From Paenibacillus sp. 1781tsa1 (GTDB taxonomy: Bacteria; Bacillota; Bacilli; Paenibacillales; Paenibacillaceae): DNA of 64,000 nt. Below, one piece after another: positions 18,312 through 27,540 of this stretch. Within the stretch, counting starts at the first letter, position 1, and every line of letters begins with the position of its first letter. The stretch covers positions 6,944,001 to 7,008,000 of the forward strand of contig NZ_JAMYWY010000001.1 in assembly GCF_024159265.1 (NCBI RefSeq), written 5' to 3'. Under the pieces are notes generated by a model, which was not told the DNA's origin, did no database searches, and worked only from the letters and a program-made list of their open reading frames with translations. The translations under genes and the position numbers were made by a program.

Positions 18312-19286
18312 TTAAAGCTCCCCTTCGTTAAAAAAGAACCAACTCTGAGCTTCACGCTTCCAATTCTGATTTTCAAAGATATCTTCGTAAGGATTAGGAA
18401 TTATTAATGGTCTATATTTTTCCTGATCCATTTTATCCCTATCTACAAGGTAAAGGAAATAATTGGATTTCTTCTTAAGTGATACAGCTATTTCATTCCT
18501 TGTCCAATAGAAGCCTTGATTCCTAGAGTAAGATTTCACCTCAATAAATCTATCCAAATAAACTGAATCAAGCGAATTATATGAGACAATATCATATCCC
18601 GCATTAACATCAATTTTAGATACTTGTACTATTTTCGAACATGTTTTATGCCCAGCTAGTCGCTTTTTTTCGTAACTTAGAATATAAGCCTCAGCTTCTT
18701 CTCCATATTTTTCTTTTTGTAATTGTATCTCTTTGAACTTTTCTATACTAAGCTTTCTCGAAATAGGTTTAATTACTTCTATTAAAAACTCTGAATAGAT
18801 ATTATCAATAACTAATAAATTTCTAACTTGAGTGCTAAACTTAAAAAACTCTAAATTTATTAATAAATTTCTTATACCTGAATACTTCAATGGAATTTCG
18901 TTATTTCTGACAATATATGCTTCGTGAACAATATCATAGTTAAATGATTCTATGTTAAGAAAGTCCTTATACTCCTCACTGAAAATTATTTTTGACAAGA
19001 TTTTTTTTATGAACATTTCTTGCAAAAAATTATCTTGCATGGAAACTTTAAGTTTAGATCCTTCATGATTTAGAAAAACCTCTTCTTCATAAAAAGAAAC
19101 TAAAGAAATAAAAGACAAAAGCATCATTATACCCTTTAATGGCATATTATACGAAACAGTATTTCTTTGGCAAAACTTCTCAATATCGCTTATCTTTTTA
19201 GGTTCTTCTGAAATTAAAATAGTTAGTACGTATTTTATCTCTTCAAAAGTTCCTAAATTATCATAATGCTTTAGATCTGTTAACAT
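18312..19286 (-). CDS. DUF3883/NOV_C PD-(D/E)XK nuclease-like protein
   Basis: The product has 324 residues. The C-terminal ~100 residues carry the DUF3883 (NOV_C) pattern: KIDVNAGYDIVSYNS, then DRFIEVKSYSRNQGFYWTRN and NYFLYLVDRDK. The Asp of GYDI and the ExK of IEVKS are the expected metal-binding residues of a restriction-type endonuclease fold. The N-terminal ~200 residues are helical and unrecognised; they may bind DNA or partners. The start lies 26 nt inside the helicase gene, so translation is coupled. As the last gene of the operon it is the likely DNA-cleaving effector. Function is inferred from motif and context. Confidence 0.78.
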   Translation of the reverse strand: MLTDLKHYDNLGTFEEIKYVLTILISEEPKKISDIEKFCQRNTVSYNMPLKGIMMLLSFISLVSFYEEEVFLNHEGSKLKVSMQDNFLQEMFIKKILSKIIFSEEYKDFLNIESFNYDIVHEAYIVRNNEIPLKYSGIRNLLINLEFFKFSTQVRNLLVIDNIYSEFLIEVIKPISRKLSIEKFKEIQLQKEKYGEEAEAYILSYEKKRLAGHKTCSKIVQVSKIDVNAGYDIVSYNSLDSVYLDRFIEVKSYSRNQGFYWTRNEIAVSLKKKSNYFLYLVDRDKMDQEKYRPLIIPNPYEDIFENQNWKREAQSWFFFNEGEL

Positions 19287-21234
19287 AATTATTTATCAAC
19301 ACCTTAATATCATCATCACCAAAATCATTATCATCAACAAGTGAAAACAACGGGATTGGTTCATTTTCAATGATATGATTCATTCTATTTTCTTTAAACT
19401 CAAGTCTCTCGTGCACCGTCTGATCCACAGATTGATAAGATTGTATATAGTAATAATTCACTTCACTTTTCTTGTCTAGCCCATAACGATGTATCCTATC
19501 TTTAGATTGTATAAACTGAGCAGCATTGAAAGTCCTCTCTAGATAAATAGCATTATGACAAGCCTTGTGTAAAGATATTGATTCTGCCACAGCAAACGGG
19601 TTTGCAATGATAACTTTAAACTCCGAATCCATTTTATGAAATTCTCTAATTATACTTTCTCGTGTCTCTAATGTAGAAGTCTTATCGTCTGTTTCTACTG
19701 GAACTTCACCATAAAGAAGTTTGGACGAAATTCCATTAGTTTTCAAGTATTTCTGCAGATCAAACATATTTTGTACAAAAACCGCCCAAATAATTACCTT
19801 TTCATTTTTCTTTACTAGTTCATTTACTAAATTTAAAGTTGCTTTAAATTTTTCTGGAATTTCTACTTCTGAATATTTGATTATCTTATTAATTATTTCC
19901 GAATCATCAATATACGTTCTTTCGGATAGACCATTCTCCATAAAGTACTGATCTATAGGCTTAATTAACAAGTTCGGATTTGTAGCAGCCTGAGTTAATC
20001 TGACCATCCGAGCTTTAACTAATACTCCTCTAATATCGCTAGAATCATTTTTATTAATTAAGTATTCCATATACTTTTTTTCTATAAAGTCATAAATTTC
20101 TCTTTGGTTCACGCCCATTTTGACAACTATAGGCGGATTTTCAATAGCTGAAGGTAAACCAAGATCGCTTTTTCTAATTCTTATAAAATAAGGGGAGATG
20201 TCATCTATTAATTCTTTAACTCTTGGATCATTTGGAGTTTCAGACATTTCTTTTAATTGATATTTATGGTATTTAATCAATTTTTTTGAAGGCCATAAGA
20301 ATTGAAATAAATTAGTTAAATCCTCATATCCATTAGGTGCAGGAGTTCCTGTAAGAACTACTCGCGCTTTGCAATACTTACTTATCTTTAATACTGAATC
20401 AGCAATTAGTCCGCCTTCAGTATTTTTTATTTTATGGGCTTCATCAAGCACTACCATCACGTTATATTTCTTAATGAAATAAATCAAATCATCTATTATG
20501 CTACTAACCGTTTGATATGACATTAAAGTTAGTTCAGAAGGATCTAGAGAGTGAAAGTACTTAGTTTTTTCCAGTTTGGGCATTTTTCCAGATAGCCTTT
20601 TCGAGTCAACCTTAGTTCCGAAACATTCCTCATACTCACTTTCCCATGGTCCAAAAGAACTCAATGGACCTATTATTAGAATCTTATTAACATATTTAGG
20701 GTTATTCTCATTTAAACTCTTAAGGTAAGCATATGCACCATAAACGATACTTGTCTTCCCAGCACCCGGTACAGAAAAATTACAGGCATTTTGGGAGAAT
20801 GCTAAATGATATGCGGAAAGAAGTTGTAATTTATACAGTGTTCTCTCCGTCAGGTTTTTTGCAACGCTTTCCGTAAATTGTGAAAAATCATGTATATCGC
20901 AATTATTATTTCGAATATCATATGCTTGTCTCGAGAATTTATCGAAGTTTTTTTCCTCTTGAAAATAATTTAGCAACGTCTTTTCGACCAGTTCAGTTTT
21001 TAGTTCCTCAATATCATATTTTCTCAACATACTTCGTATATTGGTTAATACTTTTTCTTGACTGTGATCTTCAAATGGTACTAATATCTTGTCTTCTAGT
21101 ATATTAATTTTCAAGTAATCTTTCATATATATTTTTGCTCTACGGTTCCCTAATAATTCATTAGTTGATCCAGTTAATATAAATTCCCTATTTTCTTGAT
21201 CTATTCCAATTTCTATATACATATTGGAAAACAC
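19261..21234 (-). CDS. SNF2-family (SF2) helicase/translocase of the defence operon
   Basis: The product has 657 residues. Motif I (SVPGAGKTS, Lys160), motif Ia-like (IIGPLSSFGPW), DEAH box (LDEAHKIKN, 264-267), motif III (LTGTPAPNG), motif V region (IANPFAVAESISLHKAC) and motif VI (QSKDRIHRYG) are all present. This is a full SNF2-type motor that would move along double-stranded DNA. About 130 N-terminal residues are unassigned and may recognise DNA or partners. The start is uncertain: GTG at 21234 directly follows the ParB-fold gene's stop, and ATG at 21222 is an alternative with a weak AGG. Likely role: ATP-driven translocation coupling recognition to the downstream nuclease. Confidence 0.87.
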   Translation of the reverse strand: MFSNMYIEIGIDQENREFILTGSTNELLGNRRAKIYMKDYLKINILEDKILVPFEDHSQEKVLTNIRSMLRKYDIEELKTELVEKTLLNYFQEEKNFDKFSRQAYDIRNNNCDIHDFSQFTESVAKNLTERTLYKLQLLSAYHLAFSQNACNFSVPGAGKTSIVYGAYAYLKSLNENNPKYVNKILIIGPLSSFGPWESEYEECFGTKVDSKRLSGKMPKLEKTKYFHSLDPSELTLMSYQTVSSIIDDLIYFIKKYNVMVVLDEAHKIKNTEGGLIADSVLKISKYCKARVVLTGTPAPNGYEDLTNLFQFLWPSKKLIKYHKYQLKEMSETPNDPRVKELIDDISPYFIRIRKSDLGLPSAIENPPIVVKMGVNQREIYDFIEKKYMEYLINKNDSSDIRGVLVKARMVRLTQAATNPNLLIKPIDQYFMENGLSERTYIDDSEIINKIIKYSEVEIPEKFKATLNLVNELVKKNEKVIIWAVFVQNMFDLQKYLKTNGISSKLLYGEVPVETDDKTSTLETRESIIREFHKMDSEFKVIIANPFAVAESISLHKACHNAIYLERTFNAAQFIQSKDRIHRYGLDKKSEVNYYYIQSYQSVDQTVHERLEFKENRMNHIIENEPIPLFSLVDDNDFGDDDIKVLINNYVNRSKAL

Positions 21235-22503
21235 CTATTTCTTCTCAATTATTTTTTTGAAATTCCAAGCAATTGTACTAATTTCTTTAACTAAATACAT
21301 ATTTGTTTGATCTAAACTATCTGAATTAATTGCTTCAAGTGCATCCTTGGCCTTCTTCAGTAGTTCGAGAGGTTTATTAGCATCCTTTTTATCTTCGAGT
21401 TTTCTCACTGATTGATTTAGATTGCCTTTAAGTAATCCGCTTGATTTTTTTGTCCAAGAGTCGTCTCTAGCTTCAAGTAAGCTTGATAAGTCCTCATCTG
21501 GATTATTTCGATAAAGTTCATCTAAGGAATCTTCATTTATTCGATCCATACTTTCTGAATGGTTATCTAAAAAAGATTTCCAAATACCTTCGTCACAAAA
21601 AATCGAATCTTTTTTACTAGGCTTAGCAATTGACCTAAATTCTTTACCTTCATACTGAGCCCTTATGTAATCAAACGATACAGCTTTCAAATCCGCGATA
21701 TCGGAATCATCGATTCCCCATTCTACTTTTGTTGTTCTCTTTTCGTATGCTTTTAGATATCCATTCAAATCTACAAACTGGCCCTCTCGTTTTTCCAATC
21801 TTGTGTATATACCTATATAATCGAGATACTCTAAGTAGCTGTCCATTAACTCCATAATTTCTAACCACTCTTTTATAGTATTCTCAGTTTCGCTCATCAT
21901 ATCCGCTATTTCTAATTCATCATATCCAACCTCACGTAAATCTTTGCATTTCAAATACTTTTCAATAGGATTATAATCAAGTTTCTCATCGGCACCCATT
22001 TGATAAGTTGTTTCCAGTTTCATGATGTCTTTTTGTTCAGGAGTTTCGGGCAGAATCACAGCTATGAAATATTGACAATTATCTAAATTTTGATTAGGCC
22101 ACTTCTTTCTTTCTCTATATATTTTGTTTAATAAAGACGCTCTTCTATTTCCATCAATTATCACACCATCATTAGTAACAATTCCATATTGTTGTTGACC
22201 ATTCTCTACTAAGTTTTTTAAGGTTGACTCGTTTCTCCCTTTTTTTGAGTCAAACAAATATTTTTCAATTATATAACTATCATCAACAACTTCCGGGTTT
22301 AATGACCTGTTTTGCTTTTCAAAGGATTTTACTGCACTGCCTATCCTGCCGTTATATTTGTTATATATTAAAAATTCCAACGGAATCTGATATGCTTTAA
22401 ATTCCCCTACACCTCCTTTATATCTTATTCTGATTCCCGTCATATAAGGGTTATCCTGATCTACAATTTCTTTCAATTTTTTTATTCTTAGCTCTTTATT
22501 CAT
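21235..22503 (-). CDS. ParB/sulfiredoxin-fold protein of the defence operon
   Basis: The product has 422 residues. Residues about 65-165 look like a ParB/Srx N-terminal domain (LKNLVENGQQQYGIVTNDGV, IIDGNRRASLLNKIY, matching the D-G-N/Q-R loop of this fold that binds nucleotides). Residues about 185-230 form a helix-turn-helix-like stretch (EIADMMSETENTIKEWLEIM). The C-terminal half is charged and helical. Related folds occur in DndB and DUF262-type restriction proteins, so it may be a nucleotide-switched DNA-binding or specificity component. It starts 1 nt after the methyltransferase stop, with GAGGTG 8 nt before the ATG. It is not a chromosome-partition ParB: there is no parA partner. Confidence 0.75.
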   Translation of the reverse strand: MNKELRIKKLKEIVDQDNPYMTGIRIRYKGGVGEFKAYQIPLEFLIYNKYNGRIGSAVKSFEKQNRSLNPEVVDDSYIIEKYLFDSKKGRNESTLKNLVENGQQQYGIVTNDGVIIDGNRRASLLNKIYRERKKWPNQNLDNCQYFIAVILPETPEQKDIMKLETTYQMGADEKLDYNPIEKYLKCKDLREVGYDELEIADMMSETENTIKEWLEIMELMDSYLEYLDYIGIYTRLEKREGQFVDLNGYLKAYEKRTTKVEWGIDDSDIADLKAVSFDYIRAQYEGKEFRSIAKPSKKDSIFCDEGIWKSFLDNHSESMDRINEDSLDELYRNNPDEDLSSLLEARDDSWTKKSSGLLKGNLNQSVRKLEDKKDANKPLELLKKAKDALEAINSDSLDQTNMYLVKEISTIAWNFKKIIEKK

Positions 22504-22504
22504 T

Positions 22505-24112
22505 CTATATACACCTCATCTTTTCAATTAGTTTCTTTAGTACAACATAACCAATTGCAATTTCCACAGGAATCGTTTTAGGTTCCTCATTAATTTGAAT
22601 GAGTTTTGAAGGGGATATATTACTAGCTGTTTTTAATATAAATTCTTTTACATAATCTAGCATTTCGTATGGTCCAATTAATCCCATCCTCTGTTCACTA
22701 GTTAAACAATGATGCTGTTGAAATTGATTAAAACTTACCAATTTCTGTTTTATAGCATCAATACACAGTTCAATTTCATTTTCAAGAGTACTGTCGGTAA
22801 ATATAAATGACTCTTCAAGTGGTATATATATTTTAGCCTTCGGTCCCTGACTTTTATGAATTTCGACACTCCATATAAACTCTTTATTTTCAAAATCAGA
22901 TTTGTAATTGGTTAGTTCAACACGAAAGGCATTTACTATTAGGTACGGAATATGATACTTAAATCTAGCTACGTCTTTCTTTGGTTTCTCTTCATTAATA
23001 TTAAAAATAGTATGGTTAAGGTCAGTGAACTCATTTTCTAGAGAATGTTGAATTGGTTTGTAGCAGTAAGGAACTTCTCTTCCCAACTGTTCTGCGATCG
23101 ATTTAGCAAACGCAAAAGCCATCTTTGGTGGAACAGCATTACCTACCAATTTAGATTTAATACCTCTTGAGTCTCCAAAAAATTTATAATCAATAGGAAA
23201 ACTCATAACAGATGCTAGTTCTCTTACAGTCGGAACTCTATACCTACTGTTCTTATATTTATATATAATTGATTCCCTAGAGGAAACTGATGAATTAGCC
23301 ATTACTGTTCTTGCTGGTCTGTTAACGTCTTCGGGGAAAGACATTCTCCCCATGTATCCCTTGTCTTCTTTTAGTTGCTTTGCCTTCTGCCATTCGTATG
23401 GTGCGAGTTCCTTAATGAAATGGTGGTCAGTAACATCTATGGAGTTCATTTGAAAATTATAATTAGGATCATCGATCATCCTGTCTAAATTCTCCAAAGG
23501 ATCCCCCAAAGCATTTAAAATTAATCTTAATGGTCTAACATCCCGTTCCTCCAATACAATTAACTGCGGGCTTGGAAACTCACCGCATAAAAATCTCTTT
23601 CTATTCTGTGCAACTCCAAAATTTTTAGAATTATAAACCCCAGAGTTCTCAAATAATACCTGTAATTCAAATGTTCCTTGTAACCCAAGATCACTTGCAT
23701 TATAGGTTGGTTTTATGAACCCTTCGATATTGGGAACATTCTCTAAGACCCAATATTTCAAAACAGAATCCGATTTGTATTTTTTACGAGCAACTATCCT
23801 TAAGTAGGATTCTAACAACTTTATACCTAATGATTTATCACCTTTTCCTGACTTATTAGAATTTGAAAAAGCAACACACGGTGGCGAGCCAATAATAATT
23901 TCTGTATCAGGAACTAGTTCGTGAAATTCCTTGTCTGGTAATAATGAGATTCTTTCAACATCATCTAAAATAGTATTTGAATGTGGATGATTTCCATGAT
24001 GGGTATTTACTGCAGGTAACCATTTATCAACAGCAAATAAAGTACGGAAACCAGCTTGTCTAAAGCCTTCAGAAAAACCACCTGCTCCACAAAAAAAGTC
24101 TGCTACTCTCAT
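22505..24112 (-). CDS. DNA (cytosine-5) methyltransferase with extended C-terminal domain
   Basis: The product has 535 residues. Motif I (DFFCGAGGFSEG, residues 5-16), motif IV with catalytic Cys79 (GSPPCVAFS), motif VI (ENV, 124-126), motif VIII (QNRKRF) and motif X (LVGNAVPPKMA, near 320) are all present and in order. The enzyme should transfer a methyl group from SAM to C5 of cytosine in a target site. About 190 C-terminal residues (from ~345) match nothing I know and may add specificity or couple to the helicase/nuclease. It is the first gene of the four-gene operon. It probably marks self DNA; the recognition site is unknown. Confidence 0.92.
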   Translation of the reverse strand: MRVADFFCGAGGFSEGFRQAGFRTLFAVDKWLPAVNTHHGNHPHSNTILDDVERISLLPDKEFHELVPDTEIIIGSPPCVAFSNSNKSGKGDKSLGIKLLESYLRIVARKKYKSDSVLKYWVLENVPNIEGFIKPTYNASDLGLQGTFELQVLFENSGVYNSKNFGVAQNRKRFLCGEFPSPQLIVLEERDVRPLRLILNALGDPLENLDRMIDDPNYNFQMNSIDVTDHHFIKELAPYEWQKAKQLKEDKGYMGRMSFPEDVNRPARTVMANSSVSSRESIIYKYKNSRYRVPTVRELASVMSFPIDYKFFGDSRGIKSKLVGNAVPPKMAFAFAKSIAEQLGREVPYCYKPIQHSLENEFTDLNHTIFNINEEKPKKDVARFKYHIPYLIVNAFRVELTNYKSDFENKEFIWSVEIHKSQGPKAKIYIPLEESFIFTDSTLENEIELCIDAIKQKLVSFNQFQQHHCLTSEQRMGLIGPYEMLDYVKEFILKTASNISPSKLIQINEEPKTIPVEIAIGYVVLKKLIEKMRCI

Positions 24113-24146
24113 AATTCAATACCTTTCATTCGAACGTTTGTTTGTA

Positions 24147-24176
24147 ATTATACCAAGTCAATATGCCCTTTGTCAT
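24147..24176 (-). promoter_or_regulatory. Promoter of the methyltransferase operon
   Basis: On the minus strand ATGACA and a perfect TATAAT are separated by 18 bp, about 35 nt before the methyltransferase ATG. The surrounding 24113-24395 region is very AT-rich with no gene. No copy of the 17746-17766 palindrome is visible here. Confidence 0.6.
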
Positions 24177-24395
24177 ATAATTTATTTCGACATAAATCGA
24201 TTATAACCTTCAATTTTTTTTCAAATTTATATGTTACCATACCAAAATTTTTTAATATTAGAAACTTTAATGTTCAATGGGCATCTGTCAGAATCTATTA
24301 TGTTAGAGTATCTAACTTTTCATCAGATACACTAATTTTTCATTGGAGAAACTTACCTTTATGCTGCCACTAAAATCACTTTACACATATGAACC

Positions 24396-26090
24396 TCAAA
24401 CAACTCCCCGCTCAAACGCCGCAAACTCAATCCGATTACGCCCATTCTGCTTCGCCTGATACAAGGCCTTGTCCACCGCAGCAAACAGCTGAGTCAAATA
24501 CCCCTCCGGATTGTCCGGCACATGCTCCACTTCAAAGTCCTCAAAGGACAGAATCCCAATACTAATCGTAATCGACACCTGCATAATCTCGTGATCCACC
24601 GTAATGTGGTTGGACTCCACCGCTAATCTCACACGCTCTGCGATCTGGTTCGCCAGATCATGCTCCGTATGCGGAAGGTAGATCATGAACTCCTCCCCAC
24701 CATAACGAGTCAGTATATCGGTACTGCGAATGGATTGTTTGACGGCCTCTGCCGTGCGGACGAGAACTTCATCCCCGATGACATGTCCATAGCGATCATT
24801 GATCGCTTTGAAGTAGTCGATATCAAGCAGCAGGAGTGAAAATGGTGTTTTGTATTGAATATTGGTAATGACCTCATGATTCAGGTGTTGGGTCAGATAA
24901 CGTCGGTTGTAACAGTTGGTTAAACTGTCTGTCAGCGCGAGTTCCTCCAGTTTGCGATTGGCCTCGGATAACTCCTGACGGATCAAGTCCAGCGCCTGGT
25001 TTCGCTCCTGAAGCGTTACGTTCTGGCGATTCATCTCTTTCACATAGAAGCGCTCCTGCGAGACATCCTGGAACGTAAGGATATGACCGATCGGCACAAG
25101 AGCCGAATCCACAATCGGAGAAGATTGCAGAATATAGTGCCGAATGTTCTTGTCCCGTTCCACGATCACTTCAATATGAGAGAGGGTATTTTCTTTTTTC
25201 TTATAATGATTCACGAACTCCCGACAGCTGCCCACAACTTGAACAGACTCCAGAAATACCTCCATATCAAAAGAATCCCCCACATGCAGATCCATAAAGG
25301 ATCGAGAGGCTTTGTTCGCTTCAACAATGACTTCATTCTCATCCAGTACCAGGATGCCATATGGAATGGTATTGATCACGTCCTCATGCGCGATGGAGAC
25401 CAGATCGAACACATTGTATCTTTTGATCACATAGACGAAGAACAGGTCTGACAGAAAGATCCCCAGCGAAGTCATGCCAGGAATGATGGGCAACCAGCGG
25501 GCTAGAACCACATTCAGAATCGCATCAATCGTTGCAAACACAGCCAAGACCAAGATGCCCCATAGGGTGATCCGTACCTGTTTTTTGATCATGGCAGACG
25601 TCTGCGATGAATACACCGCCCGGAACAGAACGACGAGAGACGTCAAGAAATAGCTCACCAGAATAACCATCACAACCCAGAACCAAGGGCCGTAAGCACG
25701 CTCGATGTACCCGCCCTCCAGGGGAATGACGAACTCGTTCCATGGGTTGGCGACCACACCTATAGCCCCGATTACCGCAGGGACAAATAGCAGGAAGGTT
25801 CCTTTGGCACTCAACCGCTCTGAATAACCGGTAATAAAGATTGTCAGCAGAAGCCACCCGCTCCCAAGCAGAGAGACCGCAACGAAAGACAACAAAACAT
25901 AGAACAACTGCAGACCGGAATCATCCGTGAGCGTACTTGCAAATTGACAGAAAGGCCAGAGCATCATCAAACCGTGAAACAAAAAGTACACCTTATGTAA
26001 GTTCGTAATTCTAACCGTAGCAAACACATATACACCTACACCGAACAATAGGACAAATAAAAAGAGATCATACCATACTAATGGGTTCAC
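24396..26090 (-). CDS. Membrane diguanylate cyclase: 7TM sensor, PAS, GGDEF
   Basis: The product has 564 residues. The N-terminal ~225 residues hold about seven membrane helices of the HisKA_7TM sensor type. A PAS domain follows (GILVLDENEVIVEANKASRS). The C-terminal GGDEF domain has DSLTNCYNRRYL, LLLDIDYFKAINDRYGH and the active-site motif RYGGEEF. The enzyme should make c-di-GMP from two GTP. An intact GGEEF argues for activity. A plausible local target is the PilZ-bearing glycosyltransferase at 35962-38253. Its GC content is normal for the chromosome, which marks the right edge of the AT-rich island. Confidence 0.93.
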   Translation of the reverse strand: MNPLVWYDLFLFVLLFGVGVYVFATVRITNLHKVYFLFHGLMMLWPFCQFASTLTDDSGLQLFYVLLSFVAVSLLGSGWLLLTIFITGYSERLSAKGTFLLFVPAVIGAIGVVANPWNEFVIPLEGGYIERAYGPWFWVVMVILVSYFLTSLVVLFRAVYSSQTSAMIKKQVRITLWGILVLAVFATIDAILNVVLARWLPIIPGMTSLGIFLSDLFFVYVIKRYNVFDLVSIAHEDVINTIPYGILVLDENEVIVEANKASRSFMDLHVGDSFDMEVFLESVQVVGSCREFVNHYKKKENTLSHIEVIVERDKNIRHYILQSSPIVDSALVPIGHILTFQDVSQERFYVKEMNRQNVTLQERNQALDLIRQELSEANRKLEELALTDSLTNCYNRRYLTQHLNHEVITNIQYKTPFSLLLLDIDYFKAINDRYGHVIGDEVLVRTAEAVKQSIRSTDILTRYGGEEFMIYLPHTEHDLANQIAERVRLAVESNHITVDHEIMQVSITISIGILSFEDFEVEHVPDNPEGYLTQLFAAVDKALYQAKQNGRNRIEFAAFERGVV

Positions 26091-26493
26091 GAATCTTCTC
26101 CTTCTTAGATGCTACAATGACAACGTGATTGCTCATAATTCTATGGGATACTTATATAAAACTTCAATAAACACCTATACAATACTGCTACACCAAACAT
26201 ATTGGTTAATTTAACCATATCTTATCACACCACCATAAGGGTGAGTAGCCCATACACTGGAAGTCTGACCAACCTCTGATCGAAATCCTGACCTATTTTG
26301 CGTTTTTGTGAAGGAATCTGACTGTTCCACAAAAAAAACCGCCCATATCCAACGGAGCGGCCAGCCAGCAATTGGTTTGATTCAAATGATCCCAAATCAT
26401 TCGCGGAGTTCATCTCTCCGGCAGTAGTACTTCACCTTATGATCAGGAACATCTACTCTTCCGTATTTTAGCTATGACTTGCTCATGATCAAG
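26091..26493. other. 403-nt gap between the acetyltransferase and the diguanylate cyclase
   Basis: The left half is AT-rich and should hold the diguanylate cyclase promoter, though no clear -35/-10 pair stands out. The right half holds the acetyltransferase terminator. A 62-codon frame on the minus strand has no ribosome binding site or family and was not called. Confidence 0.5.
26331..26360 (-). terminator. Probable terminator of the acetyltransferase gene
   Basis: On the minus strand a short GC-rich stem (CCGC..CC / GG..GCGG) is followed by eight T residues. It is weak in stem length and good in T-run. Confidence 0.55.
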
Positions 26494-27375
26494 TCAACGT
26501 TCGCCTTCAACGACTTGCTTCTCAGCGATCAACAGCTCCAATTGTTGCTTATAACGTACCTCCTTTCTGAGATATGCTTCATGACTCATTCCGACCAGAT
26601 CAGCTTCATATTTAGGGGAATAAAAGGGTTCGTTGTCCGAGAATAAGTCTGGATTGTCCTTCAGCAACTCCGTAATTACCTCTGACGTCTTAGCCGCATC
26701 ACACACTCTAACGACGGCATCCCCAAGTTGTCCTTTACGCATCGCACCTTCTCGAACCAGTACCTCGTCTACTTTCCAGAAATGCTCTGACCATGGCAAC
26801 CCACAATGTCTGCGGGACGGTACTGAAATCTCACTTCCATCCGGTAAAATCGTATATAACATCTCATGCTCGTCTGTCATTCTGCCTGGAATGTCCACCC
26901 ACTCTTCGACCCCATGGATAAATGTGTTCCGCTTCAAGTCAACGCCTACCAGAAGAATGGTCGCCTTACGGTCAAGCAGTTTCCCCCATGCCGAACCTCT
27001 CGCACACGGTGTATCAAAGAGATGATCGTCCTTCGTAAACGCCTCTGCGTCCCGTCCCAGTGCTGCTACCGAGTGCGTCGGGTGCCACGAACGGACCACG
27101 CCCGGACGTTTACGGAAAAGTTCAGGCAGAATACCCACACAGCATACAGAATTTTCCACGTGGAACATTGGGTTATCCGCATTAATGGTAGACCACGTAT
27201 GAGTGGGAAGCACCAACAATCCGTCTTTCATATAGTCGCTACAGGCATCCAGCACCGTATCTGCTCCACCTTCAACATCACCCAAACTCTTCATTGAAGA
27301 GTGCATAAGCAACGTACCTTGGCGATCCAAACCAAGCTGCTCCAGTTGCTGCATCAAGCTTTCTTTTGTGTACAT
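26494..27375 (-). CDS. AAC(3)-family N-acetyltransferase (YokD-like)
   Basis: The product has 293 residues. Antibiotic_NAT family features are LMHSSMKSLG near the N-terminus, LVLPTHTWS, RSWHPTHSVAALG, DTPCARGSAWGKL and LLVGVDLKRNTFIHGVEEW. Family members use acetyl-CoA to acetylate an amino group, classically the 3-N of 2-deoxystreptamine aminoglycosides. Many chromosomal Bacillales members have no proven resistance role, so the substrate is open. It is monocistronic, just downstream of the ara operon terminator and in the same direction. AAGGAGG lies 12 nt before the ATG. Confidence 0.87.
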   Translation of the reverse strand: MYTKESLMQQLEQLGLDRQGTLLMHSSMKSLGDVEGGADTVLDACSDYMKDGLLVLPTHTWSTINADNPMFHVENSVCCVGILPELFRKRPGVVRSWHPTHSVAALGRDAEAFTKDDHLFDTPCARGSAWGKLLDRKATILLVGVDLKRNTFIHGVEEWVDIPGRMTDEHEMLYTILPDGSEISVPSRRHCGLPWSEHFWKVDEVLVREGAMRKGQLGDAVVRVCDAAKTSEVITELLKDNPDLFSDNEPFYSPKYEADLVGMSHEAYLRKEVRYKQQLELLIAEKQVVEGER

Positions 27376-27470
27376 ATCCTTTTCTAACCTCCTTCATTTC
27401 TTATCCCTTTTCGATGAAAAATTAAATTCTTGCTCAGTTTCACATTATGCTTCTCAGCATAACAAATAAA

Positions 27471-27495
27471 GGGCCGAGGGTTAACCCCCGGCCAC
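27471..27495 (-). terminator. Terminator of the araBDA operon
   Basis: A near-perfect palindrome (GGCCG.GGGTT / AACCC.CGGCC) follows araA. On the minus strand it is followed by a T-rich stretch. Confidence 0.8.
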
Positions 27496-27540
27496 AGAGA
27501 AAGATTTGTATAAGTTCATGCAGTAGCTGCCAATCTACTT

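Noticed and set aside
21235..22503. Chromosome-partitioning ParB
   Set aside because: There is no parA or parS-like site. The gene is embedded in a methyltransferase-helicase-nuclease operon, and the D-G-N-R-R loop differs from the partition ParB box.
17581..24390. DISARM or BREX system
   Set aside because: A C5 methyltransferase and SNF2 helicase recall DISARM, but drmA, drmB and drmC are absent. No pglZ, brxC or Lon-like gene for BREX is present.
17581..24390. Prophage or integrative element
   Set aside because: No integrase, transposase, structural phage genes or flanking direct repeats are visible at the island edges.
26225..26413. A 62-codon minus-strand gene
   Set aside because: It has no ribosome binding site and overlaps the probable terminator of the acetyltransferase gene.
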